From: Phycisphaeraceae bacterium
GTDB taxonomy: Bacteria; Planctomycetota; Phycisphaerae; Phycisphaerales; Zrk34
DNA length: 64,000 nt
Assembly: GCA_028282805.1 (NCBI GenBank)
Contig: JANQHD010000030.1
Coordinates: forward strand, 36,920 to 100,919
Reading direction: 5' to 3'
Part shown: one piece after another, positions 54,173 through 62,242 of the stretch
Layout of the letters: every line of letters starts with the position of its first letter
How positions within the stretch are numbered: position 1 is the stretch's first letter
The notes under the pieces: generated by a model
What the model saw: only the letters and a program-made list of their open reading frames with translations
Databases searched by the model: none
Told to the model about the DNA's origin: nothing
Position numbers and translations under genes: made by a program

Positions 54173-55244
54173 CGGCCCGCTGCTGCGCCTTGCTGAGCGG
54201 CAAGTCGTCGAGCTCGTCGAGCTTGCGCCACCGGCCGACGCCCCGCTTGAGCCGGCCGCCCACCACCGACGCGACCGCCACCTCGAACGTGATGCGTTTG
54301 TGCGTGGTCACGTGCACGAACCGCCCCAACGCGTCGGGCTCGCCGAGTTTTAAACCGGTGCGCTGGCTCAGCCGCTCGGCCCCCTGCGCGGCGTGCCCCG
54401 CGCCCTCGTCGGTCGTCAGCTGCCACATGCCCGCCCACAGCCCGCCGTCGCCGCGCTGTTCGAACAGGTACCGGCCGCGCTTTTCGATCGCCACCACGCG
54501 GTGCGTCACCGCCCGCGGCTTGGCGCGGCCGTTGCTCGCCGGCAGCTTGTCGACGAGGCCCCGCTCGTTCGCCGCGCACCACCGCCGCACGGAGCACGTC
54601 AAACACTTCGGCCGCTTCGGCGTGCACACCACCGCGCCGAGTTCCATCAGCGCCTGGTTGAAATCACCGGGGTGTTGCGCCGGCACGTAATGTTCGGCTA
54701 GTGCCCACAGCCGTTTGCGCGTCGCGACCTGGTCGACGGGCTCGGTGATCGCTTCGAGCCGCGCCAGCACGCGCGCGACGTTGCCGTCGAGTATGGGCGC
54801 CGCCTTACCGTGCGCGATCGATGCGATCGCGCCGGCGGTGTAACGCCCCACGCCCGGCAGCTTCAACAGCTCGGCTAAGTCAGCGGGCACTTCGCCGCCG
54901 TGCTGCGCGACGATCGCCTTCGCCGCGGCGTGCAGGTGACGGGCACGCCGGTAATAGCCCAACCCCTGCCACAGGTTCAACACCAACTGCTCATCGGCGC
55001 CGGCGAGGTCGCGCAGCGTGGGCAACCGTTCGATAAACCGCTCGAAGTAATCGACCACGGTGGCGACCTGCGTCTGTTGCAGCATCGCCTCGCTCACCAG
55101 CACGTGGTAGGGGTCGCCCAATTGCCGCGGCGCGGCGCGCCAAGGCAGCCGGCGGTGCTCACGCCGATACCACGCGCCCAGCGCGCGGCGCAACGCCGCC
55201 AGGCGGCGCGGGTCGAGCGTAGATTGACAGGCGGCCACGGTCAC
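54132..55244 (-). CDS. mutY: A/G-specific adenine glycosylase
   Basis: Removes adenine mispaired with 8-oxoguanine. The 370-residue protein has the HhH-GPD core: LPWRAAPRQLGDPYHVLVSEAMLQQTQV (catalytic Glu region), LLKLPGVGRYTAGAI hairpin and ILDGNVARVLARL (catalytic Asp). It also has the Fe-S cluster Cys set (CTPKRPKCLTCSVRRWC) and a C-terminal NUDIX-like 8-oxoG recognition domain (VVAIEKRGRYLFEQR). The GTG at 55244 is chosen since TACACT lies exactly 7 nt upstream. It converges with and overlaps the DUF167 gene. Confidence 0.95.
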   Translation of the reverse strand: MTVAACQSTLDPRRLAALRRALGAWYRREHRRLPWRAAPRQLGDPYHVLVSEAMLQQTQVATVVDYFERFIERLPTLRDLAGADEQLVLNLWQGLGYYRRARHLHAAAKAIVAQHGGEVPADLAELLKLPGVGRYTAGAIASIAHGKAAPILDGNVARVLARLEAITEPVDQVATRKRLWALAEHYVPAQHPGDFNQALMELGAVVCTPKRPKCLTCSVRRWCAANERGLVDKLPASNGRAKPRAVTHRVVAIEKRGRYLFEQRGDGGLWAGMWQLTTDEGAGHAAQGAERLSQRTGLKLGEPDALGRFVHVTTHKRITFEVAVASVVGGRLKRGVGRWRKLDELDDLPLSKAQQRAVKLVRGAGARARV

Positions 55245-55251
55245 TGTCCGT

Positions 55252-55257
55252 AGTGTA
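55252..55257 (-). promoter_or_regulatory. Candidate leaderless -10 box for mutY
   Basis: TACACT on the minus strand ends 7 nt before GTG 55244. It settles which of several GTG codons is the likely start. Confidence 0.5.
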
Positions 55258-55312
55258 CCGTGGCCGCTCGTCGGTGGAAGAGAGCCGGTCACAAACAGGC
55301 CACACAATCGCC

Positions 55313-55486
55313 TTAGTTGGTTGCGGCCCGACCTTCGAGTGCCAATTGGGGTTCGGCCTGCTGGTCGGCGCCGTCCACCGACGCCCACCAGGGCACGAAG
55401 TTGTATTCACGGCCGAGCTGTTCGACGAACTCGACGAGTTGATCAAACGCGTCGTCGAGTTCAGGCAGCGGCGTGTAGTTGGTCAT
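55313..55486 (-). CDS. Small acidic protein, uncertain
   Basis: A 57-residue frame starting MTNYTPLPELDDAFDQLVEF, then VEQLGREYNFVPWW and a weakly structured end. The first half looks like a real amphipathic protein. No clear SD is present, and the frame stays open upstream to 55582. Not recognised. Confidence 0.35.
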   Translation of the reverse strand: MTNYTPLPELDDAFDQLVEFVEQLGREYNFVPWWASVDGADQQAEPQLALEGRAATN

Positions 55487-55661
55487 CATCGCAGTAGCCC
55501 CATTCGCATAGTTGCGTGCTTGTCGATCCGAATCAACCATCCAATCCACCGCACGCCGGGGCAACGCGCCGCCGCGCACCACGCGATAAACCCGTCGCCT
55601 GGCGCGCGTGGGGCGATCGACAGAACACGGGCAAACCAGGCAAGCTCGCGCCTTATCGGCC

Positions 55662-56906
55662 TCACTTGGACCAACGAAAAGCCGTCAACCCCTTCAAATC
55701 ACGCACGAATAGCTCGTCGCCGCACAACGCCACGTGTGCCCACGCCGGCTGCCGCGACACCTTTCGACGGTCGATCAGCTCGAACGCGCCCGCGTCGGCG
55801 CGGAACAACACCAGCTCGCCGGTCTGGTCGAGCGCCAACACCTTCCGGCCGTTGGTCACCATCGACCAGTACTCGCCAAACTTGGCCTTGCTCGTCCACG
55901 TCGTCTTGCCGTCGGCAAGCCTGAGGCACTGCACGCGCTTGTTCCGGCCGTGCAGGTAGATGTGCCCGTCGATCAGCAACGGGCTCGACATGTACCCCTG
56001 TAAAGACCGGTTCCACACGGCTTCCACCCGGTACCCCTCGCCCTGCCGGGTCACCTCGAAACACACCGCCGACCCGCCGTACGCCGCGGTGAACACGCGG
56101 TCGCCCGCCACGAGCGGCGTGAGAATATTCATGCCACGAAACGCGCGGACCGGTTTCGCCCAAAGCTGCGCACCGGTTTCGAGGTCGACGCCCATCAGCG
56201 TCGTGCGCGTCTGCACCACCAGCTGCCGTTGCCCGGCGAGCGTGGCGATCACCGGCGAGCTGAACGCGCTGCCGAACATGCCGCCGCCGTCGCCCTGCGA
56301 ACGCCAGACCACCGCGCCGGTGTGTTTGTCGACCTTGCAGATCGCCCCCCCCGCCTGCACGTAGAGCCAATCGCCGTCGATCAAAGGCGAACAGACGAAC
56401 CCGAAGTCGGGCACCGGCGTGCCGAACGCCTTGACGAAGTCGACCCGCCACACCTCATCGCCCGTCGCGCCCTGCAAGCACACCAGCACCTCGCGCATGC
56501 CGCCGACGTACAGCCGGTCGGTCGACGGGTCATAAACAGGCGTCGAGCGCACCCACGACCCGTTCTTCGCCGCGAAAAACGGCACCTTCATCGACCCCGC
56601 CCAGCTGTACCGCCACAACGGCTCACCCGTCGCACGGTCGAACGCACGCACGACCTCGTCGGTCTTGTCGCGCGTCTCGAACGTAAACACACGGTGCGCA
56701 CTGACGATCGGCGACGAATAACCCTCCGCCAAATCGACTTGCCATACTTGCTTCAGCTGCGCCTCGCCCAGCGCATCGGGCCAATCGCCCGCCACGGTCG
56801 ACGTGCGGTCCGGCCCCCGCCACTGCGGCCACGTCGCCGGCGCGTCGGCGCCTGCAACCGGTGAACACAGCCCAACCATCACGACAAACAGGGTTGCGTA
56901 TTTCAT
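55662..56906 (-). CDS. Exported PQQ-like beta-propeller protein
   Basis: A 414-residue precursor with signal peptide (TLFVVMVGLCSPVAGADA). The mature part begins WPQWRGPDRTS, a standard opening in planctomycete and verrucomicrobial PQQ-like propellers. It has repeated blade motifs (AFDRATGEPLWRYSW, LQGATGDEVWRVDF, VDKHTGAVVWRSQG, VDLETGAQLWAKP). These WxxxxG-type blades do not show that PQQ is bound. It may be a scaffold for envelope assembly or an exported sensor. The start MKYATLF at 56906 has TATCGT 5 nt before it. Confidence 0.88.
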   Translation of the reverse strand: MKYATLFVVMVGLCSPVAGADAPATWPQWRGPDRTSTVAGDWPDALGEAQLKQVWQVDLAEGYSSPIVSAHRVFTFETRDKTDEVVRAFDRATGEPLWRYSWAGSMKVPFFAAKNGSWVRSTPVYDPSTDRLYVGGMREVLVCLQGATGDEVWRVDFVKAFGTPVPDFGFVCSPLIDGDWLYVQAGGAICKVDKHTGAVVWRSQGDGGGMFGSAFSSPVIATLAGQRQLVVQTRTTLMGVDLETGAQLWAKPVRAFRGMNILTPLVAGDRVFTAAYGGSAVCFEVTRQGEGYRVEAVWNRSLQGYMSSPLLIDGHIYLHGRNKRVQCLRLADGKTTWTSKAKFGEYWSMVTNGRKVLALDQTGELVLFRADAGAFELIDRRKVSRQPAWAHVALCGDELFVRDLKGLTAFRWSK

Positions 56907-57433
56907 GCCAAACGATAGCACCCGATCGGGTGTTCGCTAAACGACGAAACAAAGAAACACCCCCCGCCCAACCGGCTGCCAGTTGAACAGACCGCGACGC
57001 CCTCTCGCTTCGACCTAGTCGGCACGCACAATCAACGCACAGCGTGCGAAGGTGGTGCACAATGCACGAAAGAGATAAGTAGAATGCCCCCTTCCTCACG
57101 GTGCGTGACCCGCCCTAAAAACGCGCCCCACCCCCGGCGCACGATTTAGCGACGGCACTCCGTGCCGTTCATCGCCGTCCGCGGCGATACAGATACACCC
57201 CCCAAACCCGTGACAACCCCGGCCGCCCTTACACCACCGCCCGCGCCCGCTTGCGGAAGCAAAATGCAAAATGTCCCCTATTCCTCCCCAAGAAACGCAA
57301 GACGGAAACCATTGAGCGGAAGGTGGAAGTAATGCCCCCTCGAACCTTGAGAAGGTATGGCCCACCGAGCATGAGGCGATATACCCTCACAGACACACAG
57401 GCTATGATGTTATAAAGGAGCTATAAGAAGCGA
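56907..57433. other. Repeat- and hairpin-rich region before an AT-rich gene
   Basis: Contains small stems near 57165-57190 (GGCACTCCGTGCC and ATCGCCGTCCGCGGCGAT), three related AATGTCCCCT/AATGCCCCCT motifs (near 57083, 57271 and 57331) and the left member of an inverted pair (57268-57289). A TATGAT at 57403-57408 and AAGGAG before 57434 serve the next gene. No gene found. Confidence 0.6.
57268..57289. repeat. Left inverted repeat of the 57.4 kb cassette
   Basis: AAAATGTCCCCTATTCCTCC followed by CC; matches the reverse complement of 58102-58123 at 20 of 22 positions. Such GTCCCC/GGGGAC motifs are often linked to REP-type elements. Confidence 0.6.
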
Positions 57434-58063
57434 ATGATAAAAAGGCTATGCATATCACCTCTTCCAGACGAGTATTCCTCTATTACTTTTCCGAAGCTTC
57501 CGTCGCTTCCAAGTAATTGGTACGGAATGGCATTAGGTTGGCAGGAAGGCTATATGCCCACCCCAGTCTATATGGGGAATGTTCCTCTTTCTAAAACGCT
57601 GACTCTACTGCTGTTCGGCTATCGTCTTGATTTAGCTAAAGCCAAATGCGGCGAAGCGGAGCTTCCTAAAGGCCATTTCATCGAATATGTGGTACTCGAA
57701 CAGGGGGGCTCATTTGATGGGTGTTTGCATGTCCTAGCGCAAAGTGAAAGTGTGACATATTCGGCTTCACTAGAGAAAGATGACTATCTTATCGCAGATT
57801 CTTTTGACTGGAGGGAAGCCCCCAAGCTAGAGACTGCTCCGAACTGGAAATCAGAGGAAGCTTGCTGGCCTGTTACTAAAAATGGCCCAATGATGTTCTG
57901 CGAACAGTGGTCTCTTCCAGAATGTGACATTACTAGAACACATCTCACCTTTGATACGACGGTCTTCCTTTTTGCTCAGGTATCCGACAAAGAGCATGTT
58001 TTCAAGATTACTACTCAAGATATAGGATTACAAACCGCTGAAGAGCATTACTCAGAGGAATAA
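57434..58063 (+). CDS. Protein of unknown function in an AT-rich, repeat-flanked cassette
   Basis: A 209-residue soluble protein, no signal peptide or membrane segment, rich in aromatic residues (NWYGMALGWQEGYMPTPVY) with several Cys. No family recognised. The gene has a good ribosome site (AAGGAG) and codon use unlike its neighbours, with many A/T-ending codons. It lies between inverted repeats about 810 bp apart, which suggests recent acquisition. Possibly a small immunity-type or orphan protein; this is guesswork. Confidence 0.75.
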   Translation: MIKRLCISPLPDEYSSITFPKLPSLPSNWYGMALGWQEGYMPTPVYMGNVPLSKTLTLLLFGYRLDLAKAKCGEAELPKGHFIEYVVLEQGGSFDGCLHVLAQSESVTYSASLEKDDYLIADSFDWREAPKLETAPNWKSEEACWPVTKNGPMMFCEQWSLPECDITRTHLTFDTTVFLFAQVSDKEHVFKITTQDIGLQTAEEHYSEE

Positions 58064-58101
58064 TCTCGCCCCTCCGTGCCTTTCTCAGGGTGCCATGACA
58101 A

Positions 58102-58123
58102 GGGGCGGAAAAGGGGACATTTT
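58102..58123. repeat. Right inverted repeat of the 57.4 kb cassette
   Basis: GGGGCGGAAAAGGGGACATT and TT; inverted partner of 57268-57289. Immediately after it the GC-rich end of the sigma-54 activator region begins. Confidence 0.6.
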
Positions 58124-58169
58124 ACTTTTCCGCGCTTCCACGGACGACCGCGGGCCGCCCGGATGCGGA

Positions 58170-59765
58170 TCAGTCCGCGTTGGGGATGCTCAGCTCCTTG
58201 ACCTTTTTGTTGAGCGTGTTGCGGTTGATGCCGAGGAAGTCGGCCGAGCGGGTCTTCACGCCGTCGTGCCGCTCGAGGGCGCGACCGATGAGCTGGCGTT
58301 CGACCTCGCCGACGACCAGGTCGTACACCTCGCCCTCGCGGATGCCGTACTCCTCGATCGCCTGGTCGGCGAGCTTGCGGGCGAGCGACTCCAGCGACTC
58401 GGCCATGGCCTTGTCGCGCCCCTGCTGGGCGAACATGCGGATCTGGATCGGCAGCAGCTCCTCGGTGAACTCCTCGCCGGTCGACAGCACCACGCCGCGC
58501 TCGATCGCGTTCTCCAGCTCACGCACGTTGCCCGGCCAGGGGTAACGCAGCAGCGTGTTCATCAGGTCCCGGCTGATCTTGCGCAGGTGGCGGTCGTTTT
58601 CTCGGTTGTACTTGTCGAGGAAGTGGTCGATCAGCAGCGGGATGTCCTCCCGGCGGTTGCGCAGCGGCGGCAGGTACACCGTGACCACGTTCAGGCGGTA
58701 GTACAGGTCCTCGCGGAACGTGCCCTTGTGCACCTCTTCCTGCAAATCCAGGTTCGTCGCCGCGATCACGCGCACGTCGACGCGCACCGTGCGGTGGTCG
58801 CCGACGCGCTCGAACTCGCGCTCCTGCAACACGCGCAGCAGCTTGACCTGCAACTGCGTGTCGATGGTGCCGATCTCGTCGAGGAAGATCGTGCCGCCGT
58901 CGGCGGCCTCGAACCGGCCGACCTTGTCCTTGACCGCGCCGGTGAACGAGCCCTTGACGTGGCCGAACAGCTCGCTCTCCAGCAGCGTCTCGCTGAGCGC
59001 GCCGCAGTTGATGCGGACGAACGGCCGGTCGCGCCGCGGCGAGTTGTAGTGGATGGCCTTGGCGATCATCTCCTTGCCGGTGCCGGTCTCGCCGAGCAGC
59101 AAACAGGTGGCGCGGCTGGCGGCGACCTGGCCGATGGTGGCGAAGACGTCCATCATCGCGGCGCTGGAGCCGATGATGTTGTCGAAGGTGTACTTCGAGC
59201 GCAGGTTCTCGCGGAGCAGCTGGGTCTCTTGCGCCCACTGGTCCTTGGCCACGGCCACGAGGTGGTTGAGGCGGATGGCCTGCGTGATGTTGCCGGCGAG
59301 GATCGACAGCAGGCGCGCGTCGGCGTTGAGGGTGTCGTCGTCTTCGAAGGGCTTGGAGGCGCTGAGCGCGCCGACGGTCTGGTCGCCGGACTTGATGGGG
59401 ATGCAGATGAACGAGCTGTGGGCGGCGCCGTCGGCGTCGGCCATGCCGGTGCGGTTGAGGAAGTCGGGCTCGTCGGCGACGTTGGCCAGCACGCGCGGCT
59501 CGCCGGCCTCGACGACCTGGCCGGTGATGCCCTCGCCCATGTCGTACCGGCCGCGGGCCTTCTCATCCTCGGTCAGGCCGATCGCCGCGACGATCCGCAG
59601 GTCCTCGGTCGCCTCGTCCCGCAACACCAGCGCCGCCCGGCGGATCCCCAGCCGATCGCCCAGCAGTTGCATCACCTGTCCGAACAGCTCTTCAAGGTCC
59701 AGGCCGCTGCCCAGAATCTGGCTAATTCGTTCAAGGACAGACAGTTCCAGTTCTTTTCGGCTCAT
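58170..59765 (-). CDS. Sigma-54-dependent activator with GAF sensor (NifA/FhlA-like)
   Basis: A 531-residue regulator. A GAF domain spans residues 20-165 ([33 protein letters not shown]). A sigma-54 AAA+ domain follows at about 195-430 with [15 protein letters not shown], the [15 protein letters not shown] loop (the GAFTGA motif with Ser) and [12 protein letters not shown]. The Fis-type HTH closes the protein ([20 protein letters not shown]). It drives transcription from -24/-12 promoters when its GAF domain binds a signal. Start MSRKELELS at 59765. Target genes are not evident here. Confidence 0.95.
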   Translation of the reverse strand: MSRKELELSVLERISQILGSGLDLEELFGQVMQLLGDRLGIRRAALVLRDEATEDLRIVAAIGLTEDEKARGRYDMGEGITGQVVEAGEPRVLANVADEPDFLNRTGMADADGAAHSSFICIPIKSGDQTVGALSASKPFEDDDTLNADARLLSILAGNITQAIRLNHLVAVAKDQWAQETQLLRENLRSKYTFDNIIGSSAAMMDVFATIGQVAASRATCLLLGETGTGKEMIAKAIHYNSPRRDRPFVRINCGALSETLLESELFGHVKGSFTGAVKDKVGRFEAADGGTIFLDEIGTIDTQLQVKLLRVLQEREFERVGDHRTVRVDVRVIAATNLDLQEEVHKGTFREDLYYRLNVVTVYLPPLRNRREDIPLLIDHFLDKYNRENDRHLRKISRDLMNTLLRYPWPGNVRELENAIERGVVLSTGEEFTEELLPIQIRMFAQQGRDKAMAESLESLARKLADQAIEEYGIREGEVYDLVVGEVERQLIGRALERHDGVKTRSADFLGINRNTLNKKVKELSIPNAD

Positions 59766-59771
59766 GGTTGC

Positions 59772-59800
59772 ATAATGGCTCAACACTTACCGCATGTCAA
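59772..59800 (-). promoter_or_regulatory. Promoter of the sigma-54 activator gene
   Basis: On the minus strand TTGACA (59795-59800) and CATTAT (59772-59777) are 17 nt apart. The -10 ends 6 nt before the ATG, again leaving no leader. Confidence 0.6.
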
Positions 59801-59922
59801 TGCCTAATAATTAATCTTATCAAATCATAACCGACGCAGAATTGGGCGTTTTTGAAGGTTTGCGAGCGGAAACGCGGTATTTGGGGCGCGAACAGGTATT
59901 CGGGCAATTTCGGGCTTAAGAC

Positions 59923-59951
59923 TTGGCATGGGGCGGGCCACGGCGTATATT
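59923..59951 (+). promoter_or_regulatory. Sigma-70-type promoter of rpoZ-coaC
   Basis: TTGGCA (59923-59928), 17-nt spacer, TATATT (59946-59951). Transcription would start near 59958, and GGAG lies 9 nt before the rpoZ ATG, so this is a leadered gene, unlike several others here. Confidence 0.7.
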
Positions 59952-59985
59952 GCTGGGCTCGAATGGGAACCCGGAGTTACGCAAA

Positions 59986-60216
59986 ATGATCGAAGCGCTG
60001 AAGAGCGATGAAATCGTGGACAAGATGGGCGGCCGGTTCAAGCTGACCGCGCTGATCCAGCGCCGCTGGGCCGAGTTGCTCGAGGGCGCCCGGCCGCTGA
60101 TCGAGCGCGAGGGGCGCAGCGACCTCGAGTTGGCGATCGAAGAGGTGCTCCAGGAGAAGATCACCATCGACTTCGACAGCAGCGACGTGACGCCGCCGGC
60201 CCAGGCGCTCAAGTAA
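59986..60216 (+). CDS. rpoZ: DNA-directed RNA polymerase subunit omega
   Basis: A 76-residue protein of the compact omega type: MIEALKSDEIVDKMGGRFKL, TALIQRRWAELLEGARPLI, then DLELAIEEVLQEKIT. It helps assemble the beta' subunit. The start MIEALK at 59986 is preferred to the upstream open frame because of the SD and domain match. It is followed 45 nt later by coaC; omega beside coaBC/gmk genes is a common arrangement. Confidence 0.92.
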   Translation: MIEALKSDEIVDKMGGRFKLTALIQRRWAELLEGARPLIEREGRSDLELAIEEVLQEKITIDFDSSDVTPPAQALK

Positions 60217-60261
60217 TCCCCGCGGCGCGGTGCGCCCCGCCGCTTCCGGAACAACCCACCG

Positions 60262-60834
60262 ATGAACGCCGCCGAACACGACGCGAGCGCCGCGCCACAG
60301 CCGATGAAGCTGCTGGTCGGCGTTAGTGGCGGCATCGCCTGTTACAAGACCGCCGCGCTGGTCAGCAAGCTCGCACAAGCCGGCCACGAGGTCACCGTGG
60401 CGATGACCGAAAGCGCCACGAAGTTCGTCACCCCGCTCACCTTCGAGACCTTGTCGGGCCGGCCGGTGTACACGTCGCTGTGGCAGCACGGCGAGTACAG
60501 CTACGCGCAACACATCGAGCTGGCGCGCTGGGCCGACCGCGTGGTGATCGCGCCGGCGACGGCGAACCTGATCGCCAAGGTGGCGCACGGCATCTGCGAT
60601 GACCTGCTCTCGACCATCCTTTGTGCCGTACCACAAGGCACGCCGCTGTTCGCCGCCCCGGCGATGAACGCCGACATGTGGGCCAACCCGATCGTGCAGA
60701 AGAACTTGGCCGTGCTGAAAGACGAGCTGGGTTACCGATTCATCGGCCCCGGCGAGGGCTGGCAGGCCTGCCGCACCTCCGGCGCCGGGCGCATGAGCGA
60801 GCCGGACGAGATCTACGACGCGGTCACCACATAA
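60262..60834 (+). CDS. coaC: Phosphopantothenoylcysteine decarboxylase (CoaC only)
   Basis: Flavoprotein for coenzyme A synthesis, decarboxylating phosphopantothenoylcysteine. The 190-residue protein has VGVSGGIACYKTA, the His-containing QHIELARWADRVVIAPATANL and PAMNADMWANP (PxMNxxMW). Unlike the usual CoaBC, no ligase domain follows, so CoaB must be encoded elsewhere. It lies in the rpoZ operon. Confidence 0.92.
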   Translation: MNAAEHDASAAPQPMKLLVGVSGGIACYKTAALVSKLAQAGHEVTVAMTESATKFVTPLTFETLSGRPVYTSLWQHGEYSYAQHIELARWADRVVIAPATANLIAKVAHGICDDLLSTILCAVPQGTPLFAAPAMNADMWANPIVQKNLAVLKDELGYRFIGPGEGWQACRTSGAGRMSEPDEIYDAVTT

Positions 60835-60852
60835 GCTGATCCGGCTTCCGTC

Positions 60853-60882
60853 GTAGGGTGCGTCGAGTCATCGAGACGCACC
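60853..60882. repeat. Left inverted repeat of the 61 kb cassette (family D)
   Basis: A 30-nt element starting GTAGGGTGCGTCGAGTCATC. It matches the reverse complement of 61661-61690 at 29 of 30 positions. A shorter inverted copy lies at 60912-60934, so this side carries a hairpin-forming pair. Confidence 0.8.
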
Positions 60883-60962
60883 GCACCAGGTCACCGCGAC
60901 CGCGGCCCGTGGCGTGTCTCGATGACTCGACGCACTTTGTATCTTGCGAAGTGTCCAGATAA

Positions 60963-61511
60963 TCATGTCGCCGGTTCAAAAACCGAACGCATCTCGAGAT
61001 ACTGCTTCCATCCTGCTCCCGCTATGAAAAGCTCGAGTGCCTTGTCCGTGTACCACATGTTATTGTAGAAGGATTCCCCGCCAGTAACGACGTTCCTTCC
61101 TAAAACGCCTTTCTTCGCTGATTGTTTCAATTCTCGTTTCATAGCAAGAATGGCCTTCCAGGTTCGTTGGTCAGGTCCAGCAACCTTTGTTACGGCAATG
61201 TCGGTCAATAAAACGATGTGCTCCTCACCCAACTCAACCAACCCGCCGGGGCTCACATCGATCCAGCCATTCTCAACGGGATTGATATTATTGAACGCCA
61301 AGCTGGACGGAAGGGGCTCCGACGCAGGAAATAGAAAGGCTCGTTTAACCGTACCGCCGGCTAAGCAATCCACTGGGGCGATGAGTTCGGCGTGTTCGTA
61401 TTTCTCGCCTCGATAGACAAGCATACTGAGTCCGAAACGCTGGCAGATTTTTTCCAGCAATGCCATCAATTCATCGAGAAGGCAGAAAACACTAATACGC
61501 GGTGACTTCAT
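60963..61511 (-). CDS. Protein of unknown function between inverted repeats
   Basis: A 182-residue protein without signal peptide, membrane segment or recognised motif. Features are a hydrophobic N-terminal part (VFCLLDELMALLEKICQRFG), a middle with NNINPVENGWIDVSPGG, and a basic helical part (MKRELKQSAKKGVLGRN). The gene is AT-richer than its neighbours and is bounded by 30-nt inverted repeats. ATG at 61511 is chosen because GGTGGGG lies 9 nt upstream; a GTG at 61526 is an alternative. Probably acquired DNA. Confidence 0.75.
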   Translation of the reverse strand: MKSPRISVFCLLDELMALLEKICQRFGLSMLVYRGEKYEHAELIAPVDCLAGGTVKRAFLFPASEPLPSSLAFNNINPVENGWIDVSPGGLVELGEEHIVLLTDIAVTKVAGPDQRTWKAILAMKRELKQSAKKGVLGRNVVTGGESFYNNMWYTDKALELFIAGAGWKQYLEMRSVFEPAT

Positions 61512-61660
61512 ATTGAGATTCCCCACCTGTCATACGCTGGATGCCGTGGAACAGACCCAATACAGCGTAGGCAGATCGGTGCTGACTTCAACAGGCACGG
61601 ATCTGTCAAGCTGCTGCTGACAAGTGTCATCTGTTACAAGTCCACACTTTCGCGAATCCT

Positions 61661-61690
61661 GGTGCGTCTCGAAGACTCGACGCACCCTAC
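61661..61690. repeat. Right inverted repeat of the 61 kb cassette (family D)
   Basis: A 30-nt element ending GACTCGACGCACCCTAC, the inverted partner of 60853-60882. The stretch between it and the gene (61512-61660) has no other feature. Confidence 0.8.
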
Positions 61691-61704
61691 CCAAGGCGTG
61701 CACC

Positions 61705-62166
61705 TCACCCGGCCGGCCAATCGCTCTCCAATTTGAAGCCGAACTTGACGGCGTTGTCGATCCAGCGGAACCAGTTGGGGCGGATGACATAGAACCGCTG
61801 GCTGCGGATCAGGTCTTCGACCTCGGTGATGTGCGGGAACTTGTCGAGGTAGACCTTCCAGACCACGGCCCACTCGCCGGCGTCGATCGGGGCGCAGGTG
61901 CCGTGGAACTGCACGCCGCGGATCTGCTGCCACATCTTGACCGGCGGGTACACGGTGCCGGACACGTGCGGGTTCTCCGCGAGCAGCTGGCAGTGCAGGC
62001 TTTTGGGGTCGGACACGAAATAGAAGTTGAGGTCCTTGTCGGGCGCGAAGTAGAGGTTGGCCGAGTGGGGCCGGCCGTCGGCGCCGACCGTGGCGAGTGA
62101 GAGGGTCGGGATGTCACGCAAACACGGGCGGATCGCCTGTTCGATATCCTCTGTCGATGTCGGCAC
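61705..62166 (-). CDS. Pyridoxamine 5'-phosphate oxidase-fold flavin-binding protein
   Basis: A 153-residue split-barrel protein: LSLATVGADGRPHSANLYFAP, then FYFVSDPKSLHCQLLAENPH and GTVYPPVKMWQQIRGVQFHG. It belongs to the PNPOx-like superfamily of FMN- or F420-binding proteins of general-stress or reductase type. Substrate not predictable. Located just inside the conserved region after the repeat-flanked cassette. No SD or -10 box is obvious. Confidence 0.85.
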   Translation of the reverse strand: MPTSTEDIEQAIRPCLRDIPTLSLATVGADGRPHSANLYFAPDKDLNFYFVSDPKSLHCQLLAENPHVSGTVYPPVKMWQQIRGVQFHGTCAPIDAGEWAVVWKVYLDKFPHITEVEDLIRSQRFYVIRPNWFRWIDNAVKFGFKLESDWPAG

Positions 62167-62242
62167 GGCTCACCTCCCTGCTGCGGCCGCACAACATTGT
62201 AAGCGAACTTTACGACGATTCCTAACCGCGACCGCCCGTCGC

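Noticed and set aside
57100..57433. Possible small RNA or riboswitch
   Set aside because: Several small hairpins are present, but no conserved riboswitch core or clear promoter-terminator pair could be recognised.
58095..59807. 570-codon plus-strand frame opposite the sigma-54 activator
   Set aside because: Shadow of the well-supported minus-strand gene; no motif in its translation.
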